A stretch of DNA of 64,000 nt from Hyphomicrobiales bacterium (GTDB lineage Bacteria; Pseudomonadota; Alphaproteobacteria; Rhizobiales; Rhizobiaceae): positions 62,001 through 126,000 of the forward strand of contig JAJFHV010000019.1 of NCBI GenBank assembly GCA_021775415.1, in the 5' to 3' direction. The stretch's first letter is position 1, and every line of letters starts with the position of its first letter. The translations under genes were made by a program, and so were the position numbers. A model generated the notes under the pieces. It saw only the letters and a list, made by a program, of their open reading frames with translations. It was not told the origin of the DNA and did not search any database. Positions 9,030 through 17,939 of this stretch are shown here, piece after piece.

Positions 9030-10301
9030 TTATTTCTTGAATGTGAGCCCAAATTCAACTGCTTTGTCACCGAACTTTCCGCGCACGGCATCAATGGCGC
9101 GTTCAGCGCTCGCACGCTTCGACGCGTCTATATCCACCAAATCTTCGGGATCAGCATTTTCATCGGGGCCAAGCGTTGAGACACCAATTCCAAGCAGGCG
9201 GAATTTGGTTCCATCCAGTTCGCGCAATAGTAAATCACTGCCTGTACGAAAAATTCGATCCGCCAATTGGGTCGGGTCGGGGATTTGCCGGTTTCGGGTT
9301 CTGCTTTTAAAATCCGAGGTTTTTAACTTGAGCACGACCGTTTGACCGGCAATGTGCGATTTCTTCAAACGTGCGGATACTTTTTCCGACAGTGAACGCA
9401 GTATCGGCAGCAGCTTTTCCGGCTCGCTTATGTCGTCAAAAAAAGTGGTTTCCGAGCTGATTGATTTGGCTCCGCTGCCGGGGGTCACCGTTCGACTGTC
9501 TTTGCCGTTGGCAAGGCGTGAAAGGTGCAGCCCCATCGAACCATACCGTTTTGCGAGCTCGGTTTCCTCCATATCCTGAACTGTTGCAAGATCACGAATG
9601 CCGTCACGCGCCAGCATTGCCTGAGTCACCTTGCCAACACCCCAGACAATTGAAACGGATTGACGGCGCAGAAAGTCCAGCGCCTCTTCTTTCCCAACCA
9701 CGGAAAATCCCCGCGGCTTGTTCATATCTGAAGCAACCTTGGCCAGGAATTTGCAGTAGGAAAGGCCAACCGACACGGTGAGATCGAGCTTTTCTTCCAC
9801 TTCGCGGGCAAATCGGACCAAAACTTCTGCCGGGCAGGCGCCGTGCAGTCTTTGCGTTCCGTTGAGATCCAAAAATGCTTCGTCGATCGACAATGGCTCA
9901 ACCTGTGGTGTAAGCGTCCGCATCATTGTGCGGATCTCCTTGCCCGCAGCGACGTATTTTTCCATGTCTGGACGGATTACCACCGCATCAGGGCAGGCAT
10001 CCAGAGCCTTGAACATTGGCATGGCCGAGTGGACGCCGCGGATACGCGCCACATAGCAGGCGGTTGAAACCACACCGCGTTTGCCACCACCGATGATTAC
10101 CGGCTTGTTTGCAAGGTCTGGATTGTCGCGCTTTTCAACGGAAGCGTAGAATGCATCGCAGTCAATATGGGCAATCGCGAGTTTTCGAACTTCCGCGTGG
10201 CGCACCATGCGCGGGCTGCCGCAATTTCCGCATCTTGATTGGGATTTATCCGGCTCCAGCCAGGTCAAGCAATCGCGACACAAGCCTTCATCAGCGGGCA
10301 T
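9030..10301 (-). CDS. dinB: DNA polymerase IV (Y family) with N-terminal CxxC zinc-finger extension
   Basis: Translesion polymerase of 423 residues. The palm has [12 protein letters not shown] (Asp47, Asp49) and SIDEAFLDL (catalytic Asp-Glu). A helix-hairpin-helix VWGVGK segment and the little-finger domain follow. The extreme C terminus, VEFGLTFKK, resembles a beta-clamp-binding tail. Before the palm sit about 40 extra residues with C8-x2-C11 and C24-x2-C27, a likely zinc knuckle seen in rhizobial DinB proteins. A TTG at 10307 overlaps the upstream stop, but the ATG at 10301 has GGGGA ahead of it and is preferred. Encoded directly after the DUF3572 gene. Confidence 0.93.
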   Translation of the reverse strand: MPADEGLCRDCLTWLEPDKSQSRCGNCGSPRMVRHAEVRKLAIAHIDCDAFYASVEKRDNPDLANKPVIIGGGKRGVVSTACYVARIRGVHSAMPMFKALDACPDAVVIRPDMEKYVAAGKEIRTMMRTLTPQVEPLSIDEAFLDLNGTQRLHGACPAEVLVRFAREVEEKLDLTVSVGLSYCKFLAKVASDMNKPRGFSVVGKEEALDFLRRQSVSIVWGVGKVTQAMLARDGIRDLATVQDMEETELAKRYGSMGLHLSRLANGKDSRTVTPGSGAKSISSETTFFDDISEPEKLLPILRSLSEKVSARLKKSHIAGQTVVLKLKTSDFKSRTRNRQIPDPTQLADRIFRTGSDLLLRELDGTKFRLLGIGVSTLGPDENADPEDLVDIDASKRASAERAIDAVRGKFGDKAVEFGLTFKK

Positions 10302-10303
10302 TT

Positions 10304-10582
10304 TCAATCCCCGTCGTTAAAATCAATGGGATCAAGTGCGTTACGAGCCTTTGCAATGTCGGCAGGATCAAGCCCGTAACTGGCGGCAAATGCCAGCAAA
10401 GTTGCCTCGTCGCCCATGAAAAAATCAAGAATTGCGGTCAAAAACACTAGAGAATCAGCCATTGCGCGTATTTTTGGCGGTTCAATCCCGGTCAGGGCTG
10501 CAAACCGCGAAAGTTGGGTCTCATCGCCTGCGATGAACTGAAGGCCTGAGATGGCGACATTTGATGCGTGTTCTGGTGTCAT
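10304..10582 (-). CDS. DUF3572 family protein
   Basis: A 92-residue, mostly helical acidic protein ([20 protein letters not shown]...) matching the small DUF3572 family of alphaproteobacteria, which has no known function. It ends 2 bp before the preferred dinB start and runs in the same direction, so the two are probably co-transcribed. A link to DNA damage tolerance is only a guess from that position. It is divergent from divK, with about 100 bp between them that would hold both promoters. Confidence 0.8.
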   Translation of the reverse strand: MTPEHASNVAISGLQFIAGDETQLSRFAALTGIEPPKIRAMADSLVFLTAILDFFMGDEATLLAFAASYGLDPADIAKARNALDPIDFNDGD

Positions 10583-10686
10583 GATAATGTTTGCGTTTCG
10601 TCAATACAATTTGACTACAGTCGTAAACCATAATTGGCAACTGCACCCCAAGTTGCTTGGTCGGACGGAAACAGGGGTGGGGGAAT

Positions 10687-11058
10687 ATGGCTAAAAGTGT
10701 TCTGATTGTCGAAGACAATGAACTTAACATGAAGCTTTTCAACGATCTGTTGGAGGCGAACGGCTATGACATCATCCAGACCCGTAATGGTCTGGAAGCA
10801 CTAGACCTTGCCCGGGCCCACAAGCCGGATCTGATCCTGATGGATATCCAGTTACCGGAGGTTTCGGGTCTTGAGGTGACAAAATGGATCAAGGAAGACG
10901 ATGAACTCAGGGCTATACCGGTGATTGCGGTCACCGCATTTGCCATGAAGGGGGATGAAGAACGCATCCGTCAGGGGGGGTGCGAAGCATATATTTCAAA
11001 GCCGATATCGGTGGCGAAGTTTATTGAAACTATCAAATTTTATTTGGGTGACGGCTAG
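10687..11058 (+). CDS. divK: Single-domain response regulator DivK
   Basis: A 123-residue receiver domain and nothing else. The acidic pocket (VEDN), phospho-acceptor Asp53 in [12 protein letters not shown], the VTAFAMKG switch Thr and the YISKPIS lysine are all present. DivK is the cell-cycle regulator that controls the DivJ/PleC kinases and, through them, CtrA. The next gene is pleD, as in Caulobacter and rhizobia, which makes the name secure. The start is the ATG at 10687 rather than the in-frame GTG at 10657, because translation from 10687 gives the conserved [14 protein letters not shown] start. Confidence 0.95.
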   Translation: MAKSVLIVEDNELNMKLFNDLLEANGYDIIQTRNGLEALDLARAHKPDLILMDIQLPEVSGLEVTKWIKEDDELRAIPVIAVTAFAMKGDEERIRQGGCEAYISKPISVAKFIETIKFYLGDG

Positions 11059-11082
11059 TTGCCGTAAAAACAGGATTAACAA

Positions 11083-12459
11083 GTGACCGCTCGTATTCTT
11101 GTCGTTGATGATGTTGCCACGAATGTAAAGCTGCTTGAAGCACGCCTGATGGCGGAGTATTTTCAGGTGCTTACAGCCAGCAATGGTCGTGATGCGCTGC
11201 AACTTTGTGATGACGGTCAGTGTGATCTCGTTCTGCTTGATGTTATGATGCCCGAAATGGATGGGTTTGAGGTCTGTCGCAGATTGAAGGCCAATCCCAA
11301 AACGATGCATTTGCCTGTTGTGATGGTTACCGCGCTCGATCAGCCTGAAGACCGGGTAAGGGGGCTGGAGGCCGGTGCGGACGACTTCCTGACGAAACCC
11401 GTCAATGACTTGGCACTGGTTACACGGGTAAAAAGCCTTGTACGTCTGAAAATGCTGACCGATGACTTGCGGCTGAGGGCTGCAAATGGCGACGAACTTG
11501 CGATTGATCACTTCAAAAGTGCCGAGGATATCCACAATTCACAGCGTCGGGGTAAAATCGTAGTCATAGATGACCGCGCTTCATCTTATGAACGGCTTGT
11601 GCAGTTTCTATCCGTAGAAAACGATGTTTCCGTCATTACAGATCCGCAAGATGCACTGTTTAGGGTTGCCGACGGTGATTTTGAGGCTGCAATTATTTCG
11701 CTTAATCTAGAGAGTGTGGAAAGTCTGCGTCTGTGTTCGCATTTGCGATCACTGGAACGTACCCGCAATTTACCGCTTTTAACGGTTGCCGATCCCGATC
11801 AGGAAGAGATGGTTAGTCGTGCGCTGGAAATTGGGGTGAACGACTATGTGCGACGGCCGATTGACCAACACGAATTGATGGCGAGGCTTCGCACCCAGAT
11901 ACGTCGCAAGCGCTATAATGACTGTCTGCGGGAATCAGTCCAGCAAACTGTGGAGATGGCGGTCAAGGATGCGCTGAGCGGTCTGCACAACCGTCGCTAT
12001 CTGGAAAGTCATTTGGCTAATCTGTTTGACAAGGCCACTGCCAACGGTAAGCCGCTCTCAGCGATTATGTGTGACATCGATCATTTCAAGGCTGTGAACG
12101 ATACCCACGGCCATGATGTAGGTGACAGTGTCATTCGTGAATGTGCGGCACGGATTGCCAAAAGTGTGCGCAATATTGATCTGGCCTGCCGGTATGGTGG
12201 CGAGGAGTTCGTCGTTGTAATGCCGGGCACGGATATCGCGCTTGCGGGCATCGTGGCTGAGCGCATACGCAGTGAAATTGCCAACCATCCTGTCATCGTC
12301 AACAACGGTGCAGAGCAGGTTTCTGTCACCATCTCGATGGGTGTTGCCTGTATCGAAGAGGATGACGATACGCCTGCTAAGCTTCTTAAACGGGCTGATG
12401 TAGCGCTTTACGCCGCAAAACGTGAAGGTCGTAACCGGGTTGTGACAGAAGCAGCCTGA
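11083..12459 (+). CDS. pleD: Diguanylate cyclase response regulator PleD
   Basis: A 458-residue REC-REC-GGDEF protein that makes cyclic di-GMP at the pole after phosphorylation. REC1 has Asp53 in VLLDVMMPEMDGFEV and the FLTKPV lysine. REC2 (about 150-290) is degenerate, with an ALRF-like AIISLNLE where the Asp strand should be, as in Caulobacter PleD. The cyclase domain has the DALSGLHNRRYLE opening, the active-site GGEEF, and an inhibitory RNID I-site just before it, so product inhibition is expected. It starts at GTG 11083 behind AGGA. A 24-bp gap to divK implies one operon. Confidence 0.95.
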   Translation: MTARILVVDDVATNVKLLEARLMAEYFQVLTASNGRDALQLCDDGQCDLVLLDVMMPEMDGFEVCRRLKANPKTMHLPVVMVTALDQPEDRVRGLEAGADDFLTKPVNDLALVTRVKSLVRLKMLTDDLRLRAANGDELAIDHFKSAEDIHNSQRRGKIVVIDDRASSYERLVQFLSVENDVSVITDPQDALFRVADGDFEAAIISLNLESVESLRLCSHLRSLERTRNLPLLTVADPDQEEMVSRALEIGVNDYVRRPIDQHELMARLRTQIRRKRYNDCLRESVQQTVEMAVKDALSGLHNRRYLESHLANLFDKATANGKPLSAIMCDIDHFKAVNDTHGHDVGDSVIRECAARIAKSVRNIDLACRYGGEEFVVVMPGTDIALAGIVAERIRSEIANHPVIVNNGAEQVSVTISMGVACIEEDDDTPAKLLKRADVALYAAKREGRNRVVTEAA

Positions 12460-12580
12460 GTGGCCACCAATAAATAGTTGAAATTGCTGGAATTCCGGGA
12501 TTTTGCCTGTATTCACGTGCATTTTTTTATGCGTGAACGTTAAACATTAATCCTAACCATGGATGAAGAATAGCCGCCGG

Positions 12581-12800
12581 TTTGGTTACCAAATCGTTGA
12601 TTTTGGCGGTCAGTTGGTACACCTATCGGGTGACCGGCAGGATGATAAAGGCCGTTAAGGTCAGTTTTCCTGTCTGTCATACCCTACGGAGTGCTCAGGT
12701 CCGCCGCATCTCCTGGGTCCGTGGGGTCAGTCGGTCGGTCTCTGGATAATAATGGCCTCCTCGTACCATGACCAGAATACCGGCCGACCCAATTATTCCA
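12581..12800 (+). ncRNA. Candidate structured RNA between pleD and rpmG
   Basis: The 418 bp between pleD and rpmG carry no credible ORF but do carry clear base-pairing. At 12730-12788, a 10-bp arm (730-739 with 779-788, one G-U pair) is stacked on a 5-bp arm (741-745 with 772-776). An inner 4-bp stem presents the loop CCTCCTCGTA at 12756-12765. Further upstream are a 13-bp palindrome TTTGGTTACCAAA at 12581 and a GGTCA/TGACC pair at 12609/12631. A loop exposing CCUCCUC resembles the anti-Shine-Dalgarno loops of several alphaproteobacterial sRNAs. Strand is inferred from that loop. Promoter, ends and family are unknown. It could use the terminator at 12822. Confidence 0.3.
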
Positions 12801-12821
12801 GTCCAACGATGTTTGTATCTG

Positions 12822-12859
12822 CCAATAAAAAAGCTGCCATACAAGGCAGCTTTTATTGG
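12822..12859. terminator. Bidirectional intrinsic terminator after rpmG
   Basis: A strong hairpin with AAGCTGCC and GGCAGCTT arms around ATACAA. It is flanked by A-tracts and T-tracts on both sides and extended by CCAAT/ATTGG. On the minus strand it lies 18 bp past the rpmG stop. In the forward direction it could end a transcript from the pleD side. Confidence 0.8.
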
Positions 12860-12877
12860 TAGTCCAAAGATCAAGGA

Positions 12878-13045
12878 TTACTTGATTTTGGTTTCCTTGA
12901 AATCAACATGCTTGCGCGCAACCGGGTCGAACTTACGCTTGACCATTTTGTCGGTCATTGTGCGGCTGTTTTTCTTGGTAACGTAATAGAAGCCGGTGTC
13001 TGCAGTGCTTTCCAGCTTGATCTTGATGGTAGTGGCTTTTGCCAT
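12878..13045 (-). CDS. rpmG: 50S ribosomal protein L33
   Basis: A 55-residue ribosomal protein with the L33 sequence [20 protein letters not shown] and a C-terminal VDFKETKIK. It lacks the cysteine pairs of the zinc-binding (C+) form, so it is a C-minus L33. The frame is open to 13105, but the start at 13045 has AGGA upstream and matches the family. It is monocistronic, with its own terminator. Confidence 0.96.
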   Translation of the reverse strand: MAKATTIKIKLESTADTGFYYVTKKNSRTMTDKMVKRKFDPVARKHVDFKETKIK

Positions 13046-13194
13046 GGTCGTTCGTCCTGCTTGGGCCGGATTGAGGAATTGCTTCCGGTTGTGGAAATAA
13101 AACAAGGCTGCAACTCACTGCAGCCCCTGTTGTGGCGCAAATTACTGATGCGCCCTCGAAAGTCAAGGTCGGTGTGCCCGATTTTCAACCGGCC

Positions 13195-14379
13195 TTACCT
13201 GGAGAAGCTCACCCGTACGACATGCACAATGATGTATAGCCCGAAACATGAAAATATCGCCCAGCCAAACCCTGGGGCCCCGATCACGTCCATCGCTATA
13301 CCAGTGTACTGTGGGCCGACCATCATCCCAATCGCGTAGGCCATGATGAACGCAGCATTTGCCTGAGCCAGATCAGTGCCTGAAAGCCGGGCACCGAGAT
13401 GGGCAAGCCCAACTGTATACATACCGCCAATCACACCACCCCATATGAAAATGCATGCTGACAACAGCCACGGGTTCTCAATTACAACTAGTAGCATCAA
13501 CGCTCCGATTGCACCTATGAGTGCGCAACCCAACATGACGTTGCGCCGGTCTTTTACCTTGTCGCTCAAGATTCCAAGCGGTATCTGGCAGGCCAGATTT
13601 CCCAGTGCCAGGATCACAACCAACAGCGCCACACTTGTTTCAGTGTAGCCATATCGCGTGGCGTAGACTGGAAATAATGCAAGATCAGATTGCTCTGCCA
13701 TGCCGAACACAAGCGCTGACATGGTCGCTGTGGGAACCATAAACAGATATGGAAAAACAGAAGGAGTCTTGCCGGATTTTTCCATGACCGGCTGGCGATC
13801 TCTTGCGTACCAGGCTGGCCCTACGGAGAGCAGGATAATGATGCCGCCGATTGCGAATGGCATCAGTCCAGCAGTGCCCACAAATGCCAATATTGCGGGT
13901 CCAATCGCAAATCCCAAACCCAGCACAGTTCCGTAAATACCGAGAATCAATCCACGGCTTGCTTCGGGTGCACAGGAATTGATCCAGAATTCACTCAGGA
14001 CAAAGACTGTGACCAGTGTGCAGCTGAATACAAAGCGCAATAGGAACCATGCCGGCAGCGATTCAAACACATAGAAACCAACCAAAAACAAGGCTGAAAG
14101 AACGATCATCAGCACAAGGGTGTTTACGACTCCAAACCAGCGCGCAAGTGGTGTGATGAAAGGGATCATTATTATGCAGGCAAGGCCGGATATTGCCGTA
14201 TTGGCTCCGTTCAATGTCGAGGAGACCCCTCTTTGTTCCATGATCAGGCTCAACAGGGGAGAACTCAGACTAAGGGCCGCACCAACTGCCGCAATTGTTG
14301 CAATTGCAGCCGAAATTGAAACGATGTCGGCTTCCTTGAGGAGTGTCTGAAATCGGCTGATGGAAGGGGATGCGGTCAT
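13195..14379 (-). CDS. Major facilitator superfamily transporter
   Basis: A 394-residue MFS permease with 12 hydrophobic segments. Loop signatures include the cytoplasmic segment LARWFGVVNTLV after helix 2 and LSDKVKDRRNVMLG between helices 8 and 9 (a second-half DRxG-like motif). The substrate cannot be assigned. The start is the ATG at 14379 with AAAGGTGG upstream; a GTG at 14388 is in frame. It follows the Nudix gene with a 57-bp gap on the same strand, and may be the last gene of the topA-rnr-DUF983-Nudix run. Confidence 0.85.
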   Translation of the reverse strand: MTASPSISRFQTLLKEADIVSISAAIATIAAVGAALSLSSPLLSLIMEQRGVSSTLNGANTAISGLACIIMIPFITPLARWFGVVNTLVLMIVLSALFLVGFYVFESLPAWFLLRFVFSCTLVTVFVLSEFWINSCAPEASRGLILGIYGTVLGLGFAIGPAILAFVGTAGLMPFAIGGIIILLSVGPAWYARDRQPVMEKSGKTPSVFPYLFMVPTATMSALVFGMAEQSDLALFPVYATRYGYTETSVALLVVILALGNLACQIPLGILSDKVKDRRNVMLGCALIGAIGALMLLVVIENPWLLSACIFIWGGVIGGMYTVGLAHLGARLSGTDLAQANAAFIMAYAIGMMVGPQYTGIAMDVIGAPGFGWAIFSCFGLYIIVHVVRVSFSR

Positions 14380-14436
14380 GGCGACCACCTTTGGACCGGT
14401 AGACTTGTGGGGTCAAGCCATGTTCGCTCGGGGGCG

Positions 14437-15219
14437 CTAGATTACGCTTCGCTGAAACTTTCCCCGGATAGCATGGTAGTAGGGAGACGGGTAATCATCG
14501 GACAAATCCGGATCTTCCCGAAGACGGTTCAGTAATTCGACCAGCATAATACGGGTGATTTCGCGCGTGTTCTCAGAGACTGCTTTATGAGGACTGATCC
14601 ACTGCAATTCTTCCAACTCGCCACTGGGTGCGAATCCACCTTTGGGTGTGTGTGCGATCGCTGATTTGCGCACCACGAAAAACCAGGTGTCGAAGCGGCG
14701 TGCCAAATCCGGAGGTGTGACCGCACGGGCAAATAGCCGGATACCAGATAGAGACGGCACAATGTTGTTTTGCTGGAACAGCTCCCAATCGGGATGAGAA
14801 TAATTGAACTTGCCGGCTTCCCCCAAAAGCAAACCGCTTTCCTCTGCGGTTTCCCGGATTGCTGCTATTGCCAAGGCACGCGCACCACGGGTTGTGGATT
14901 TTCCACGCATGTTGGATTGCAGTCGAACATCGGTTTGTGGGCTTAGTGAATCATTTGAAGGGACCGAGCCATCGTTTCGGTCGATGGAACCGCCCGGAAA
15001 AACCAGTGCGCCGGGCATGAATTTCAATGCCTTGTTGCGCTTGCCCATCAAAACTTTTGGATCGTCTGGTGGACCATCTACCAGGATGATCGTGGCAGCA
15101 TTTCGGGGCTTTACATATCCTGTGTTTTCACGGACCCGGCCTTTGAGGTCGCGCTTTGTCGGGTTCGCGATCATCGCCTCGATCTGGTCAATACTGATTT
15201 TTGCCGGGTCAGTCGTCAT
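14437..15219 (-). CDS. Nudix hydrolase with an interrupted Nudix box (NUDT19/RP2-like)
   Basis: A 260-residue Nudix protein. The domain opens with ATIILVDG and MPGALVFPGGSIDR. The catalytic REXXEEXG part, AAIRETAEESGLLL, comes about 40 residues later instead of directly after GG. Such an insertion inside the Nudix box is typical of NUDT7/NUDT19-type CoA or acyl-CoA diphosphatases, so a CoA-related substrate is plausible but unproven. The ATG at 15219 overlaps the stop of the DUF983 gene by 11 bp, which suggests translational coupling. A TTG at 15228 is less likely. Confidence 0.85.
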   Translation of the reverse strand: MTTDPAKISIDQIEAMIANPTKRDLKGRVRENTGYVKPRNAATIILVDGPPDDPKVLMGKRNKALKFMPGALVFPGGSIDRNDGSVPSNDSLSPQTDVRLQSNMRGKSTTRGARALAIAAIRETAEESGLLLGEAGKFNYSHPDWELFQQNNIVPSLSGIRLFARAVTPPDLARRFDTWFFVVRKSAIAHTPKGGFAPSGELEELQWISPHKAVSENTREITRIMLVELLNRLREDPDLSDDYPSPYYHAIRGKFQRSVI

Positions 15220-15607
15220 GACCGCCAAAACCGTGCATCCGCATCGCCCATTGCGCGCCCAGAACAGCGCCTTTCAACGGACGCATCATTAGCACGGCAA
15301 CAAAAACAGCGGCAGCGACGGTAACGCCAATCAGGGGCCACATTTCAAGCAGTTGCCATCCCATCACGATCATCATCACGCCGAGCACGACATGACCGAC
15401 TACCAAAATGTTCAGATAGGCGGGTAAATCATCAGCCCGGTGATGATGCAGTTCTTCCTGGCAGTGCTCGCAATTATCCTTGATATACAATTGATGTGAG
15501 AACAGATCTCCGGTTCCGCAAGACGGGCACTTGCCGCGAAATCCGGTAATAATTGCGGAGGCAAGCGGACGGGTTTCAAGTTCGCCGGAATTTTCCAGTG
15601 TGGTCAT
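15209..15607 (-). CDS. DUF983 family zinc-ribbon membrane protein
   Basis: A 132-residue protein with an N-terminal zinc ribbon (CPSCG and CEHC, about 15 residues apart) followed by two TM helices at about 66-83 and 88-108. This is the DUF983 layout, a family without a proven role that in alphaproteobacteria often sits by rnr and Nudix genes, as here. It starts 13 bp after the rnr stop on the same strand. Confidence 0.85.
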   Translation of the reverse strand: MTTLENSGELETRPLASAIITGFRGKCPSCGTGDLFSHQLYIKDNCEHCQEELHHHRADDLPAYLNILVVGHVVLGVMMIVMGWQLLEMWPLIGVTVAAAVFVAVLMMRPLKGAVLGAQWAMRMHGFGGHDD

Positions 15608-15620
15608 CTCAAATACTTTC

Positions 15621-17915
15621 TCAGTGACGTTTGCGGCGTTTGCCGAAGTTTGTTTTTGCGCCCGAACGGCGACCGTTTTGAGGCCTTCGATTGGTGTTCC
15701 TCGAGCGTGGCAGGATGTTGCTTATGGTTCCTTCACTCATCATTTCAAACCGGAGTGCGCCGGACACAGGGGCTGCCTCAATCAGTTTTACATCGACCAA
15801 CTGGCCCATCTGGAATGTACTGCCGGTTTGTTCGCCTACCAGGGCGTGGCGGTCTTCATCATGGATGAAATACTCATCTGACAGTGAAGATATGGGAATG
15901 AAGCCATCGGCGCCAGTGTCATCAAGCGTGACAAACAGACCCGCTCGCGTCACACCATTAATGCGGCCAGAAAACTGATCGCCAACCCGCTCGCTAAGAT
16001 GCGCGGCAATCAGCCGGTCTACGGTTTCCCGTTCCGCCTGCATCGCGCGTCGTTCTGTAATGCAGATTGCCGCTGCGATTTCTTCCAGTCGTGCTTCTTC
16101 TTCTGGTGTTATTGCACCGGGGCCCAGTCCCAACGAGCCCACCAATGCGCGGTGGACAATCAGGTCGGCATAACGGCGGATGGGTGAGGTGAAATGCGCA
16201 TATCGAGCCAACTGCAATCCAAAATGCCCGATGTTGTCTGGGGTATATTCTGCCTGGCTTTGAGATCGCAGTACAACCTGATTGACCAGCTCTTCCTGCT
16301 CGCCGCCGCGAACTTTTGCCAGTATCTGGTTGAAATGCATGGCGCGAAGATTGCCAGGGCGCGCCAAAGACATATTCAGAGAGGATAGAAACTCACGAAG
16401 CGACTCCAGCTTTGCAAGCGATGGTGCGTCGTGGGTGCGGTAAATTAGTTTCTGTTTGCGGCGTTCAAGCGTTTCTGCAGCGCAGACATTCGCCTGGATC
16501 ATGAACTCTTCGACCAGCTTGTGAGCGTCCAGACGATCCGGCACGGTTACACGGTCTACTTCGCCTTTTTCGTTGAGGAGGATTTTTCGCTCCGGCAGAT
16601 CAAGCTCAAGTGGTTGGCGGTTGTTGCGACCTCGTTCCAGACAGCGATAGGCTTCCCACAATGGCTTTAGAACATTCTCCATCATCGCGTTTGCCTTATC
16701 GCCACCATCACCATCAATTGCCTTCTGGGCTTCCTGATAGGCAAGCTTGGCGGCTGAGCGCATGAGAATACGGTGAAAGGTGTGCTTGGTCTTGCGGCCT
16801 TCCGAATCAAATATCATTCGGACGGCGAGGGCAGGGCGATCCTCGTGTTCGCGTAGAGAACACAGATCATTGGAAATGCGCTCTGGCAGCATCGGTACGA
16901 CGCGATCCGGGAAGTACACAGAATTGCCACGCACAAGCGCTTCACGATCCATTGGCGAGCCGAGCAGAACATAAGCGCTTACATCCGCAATCGCCACATA
17001 GGCGATAAACCCGCCCGGCACATCGGGGTTCGGTTCAGCGTAGATTGCGTCGTCGTGGTCCTTGGCGTCTGCAGGGTCGATGGTGATCAGTGGAATGTCG
17101 CGCCAGTCTTCGCGGCCATCCGGCGTTACCGATTTTGCCTTTTCCGCTTCCTGCAAAACCTCATCAGGAAATACATACGGGATTTCGTTTGCATGGATTG
17201 CAATCATCGAAACCGCTTTTTCGCTGGCGATGGATCCAATCACGCGGGTGATGCGAACCTGTTTCAGCCCGTATTTAACCGATTTCAGGGTTTCGGCAGC
17301 AACCAGATCGCCATCCTTGGCGTCGCCCAGCATTCCCTGTGGAATATCAAATTCCGAAAGGCGTTTGATGGTCGGAATTAGCCGGATCAAATTTTCACGA
17401 ATGCGGACGATGCCTAAAATTTCATCGACCTGTTTTGTTAAAACCTTGATGATGGAGGCGGTGTAAATTCCGTCGGCCCCGGTCTTGGGTTCAAGCTTGG
17501 CGAGTACCCGGTTGCCAACTCCAGCAGTCTTTCCCTTGGCAGAATTCTTTCTGGAAAGCTCAATGACCGGCGGTTTACCCAACTCGCTCTCATCCCACTT
17601 CACCGGCTTTGCCAACAACCCGCCATCGCGGTCGCGGGTAACAATGTCGATTACACCAACGGGTGGTAATTTCCCCGGCTCCTGCAATCGCTTGCCCCGG
17701 CGTTCAATCAGCCCATCTTCAATCAAGCCCTTGAGCGTTGCTTTCAAGCCAATTCGCGCATTGCCCTTAATGTCGAACGCCTTTGCAATGTCACGCTTGG
17801 AATTGCGTTTTGGATTATCGGCGACGAACGCCAGAATTTCTTCGCGGGTAGGCTGGGAATCGGCGGGGATGCCCTTTTTGGATTTGGTCTTCTTTTTGAA
17901 TTTCTTTGGGGCCAC
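15621..17915 (-). CDS. rnr: Ribonuclease R
   Basis: A 764-residue 3-to-5 exoribonuclease of the RNB family that degrades structured RNA and takes part in rRNA and mRNA turnover. It has a basic N terminus (MAPKKFKKKTKSKKG), a winged-helix-like segment, cold-shock domains and then the RNB catalytic core. The core has ITIDPADAKDHDDAIYAE (Mg-binding aspartates). RYADLIVHRAL follows near residue 595, then an S1 domain (GRINGVTRAGLFVTLDDTGADGF), with a basic tail of NRRPQNGRRSGAKTNFGKRRK. It lies 24 bp after the topA stop and is probably co-transcribed with it. Confidence 0.95.
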   Translation of the reverse strand: MAPKKFKKKTKSKKGIPADSQPTREEILAFVADNPKRNSKRDIAKAFDIKGNARIGLKATLKGLIEDGLIERRGKRLQEPGKLPPVGVIDIVTRDRDGGLLAKPVKWDESELGKPPVIELSRKNSAKGKTAGVGNRVLAKLEPKTGADGIYTASIIKVLTKQVDEILGIVRIRENLIRLIPTIKRLSEFDIPQGMLGDAKDGDLVAAETLKSVKYGLKQVRITRVIGSIASEKAVSMIAIHANEIPYVFPDEVLQEAEKAKSVTPDGREDWRDIPLITIDPADAKDHDDAIYAEPNPDVPGGFIAYVAIADVSAYVLLGSPMDREALVRGNSVYFPDRVVPMLPERISNDLCSLREHEDRPALAVRMIFDSEGRKTKHTFHRILMRSAAKLAYQEAQKAIDGDGGDKANAMMENVLKPLWEAYRCLERGRNNRQPLELDLPERKILLNEKGEVDRVTVPDRLDAHKLVEEFMIQANVCAAETLERRKQKLIYRTHDAPSLAKLESLREFLSSLNMSLARPGNLRAMHFNQILAKVRGGEQEELVNQVVLRSQSQAEYTPDNIGHFGLQLARYAHFTSPIRRYADLIVHRALVGSLGLGPGAITPEEEARLEEIAAAICITERRAMQAERETVDRLIAAHLSERVGDQFSGRINGVTRAGLFVTLDDTGADGFIPISSLSDEYFIHDEDRHALVGEQTGSTFQMGQLVDVKLIEAAPVSGALRFEMMSEGTISNILPRSRNTNRRPQNGRRSGAKTNFGKRRKRH

Positions 17916-17939
17916 CAGAGGTCGGACCTAATTCCGTAT

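Noticed and set aside
12528-12556. Possible CtrA box after pleD (GTTAAACATTAA)
   Set aside because: The two TTAA half-sites are only 3 bp apart, not 7.
12768-12986. A 72-codon plus-strand ORF after pleD
   Set aside because: It runs through the terminator hairpin and the antisense of rpmG, with no ribosome binding site.
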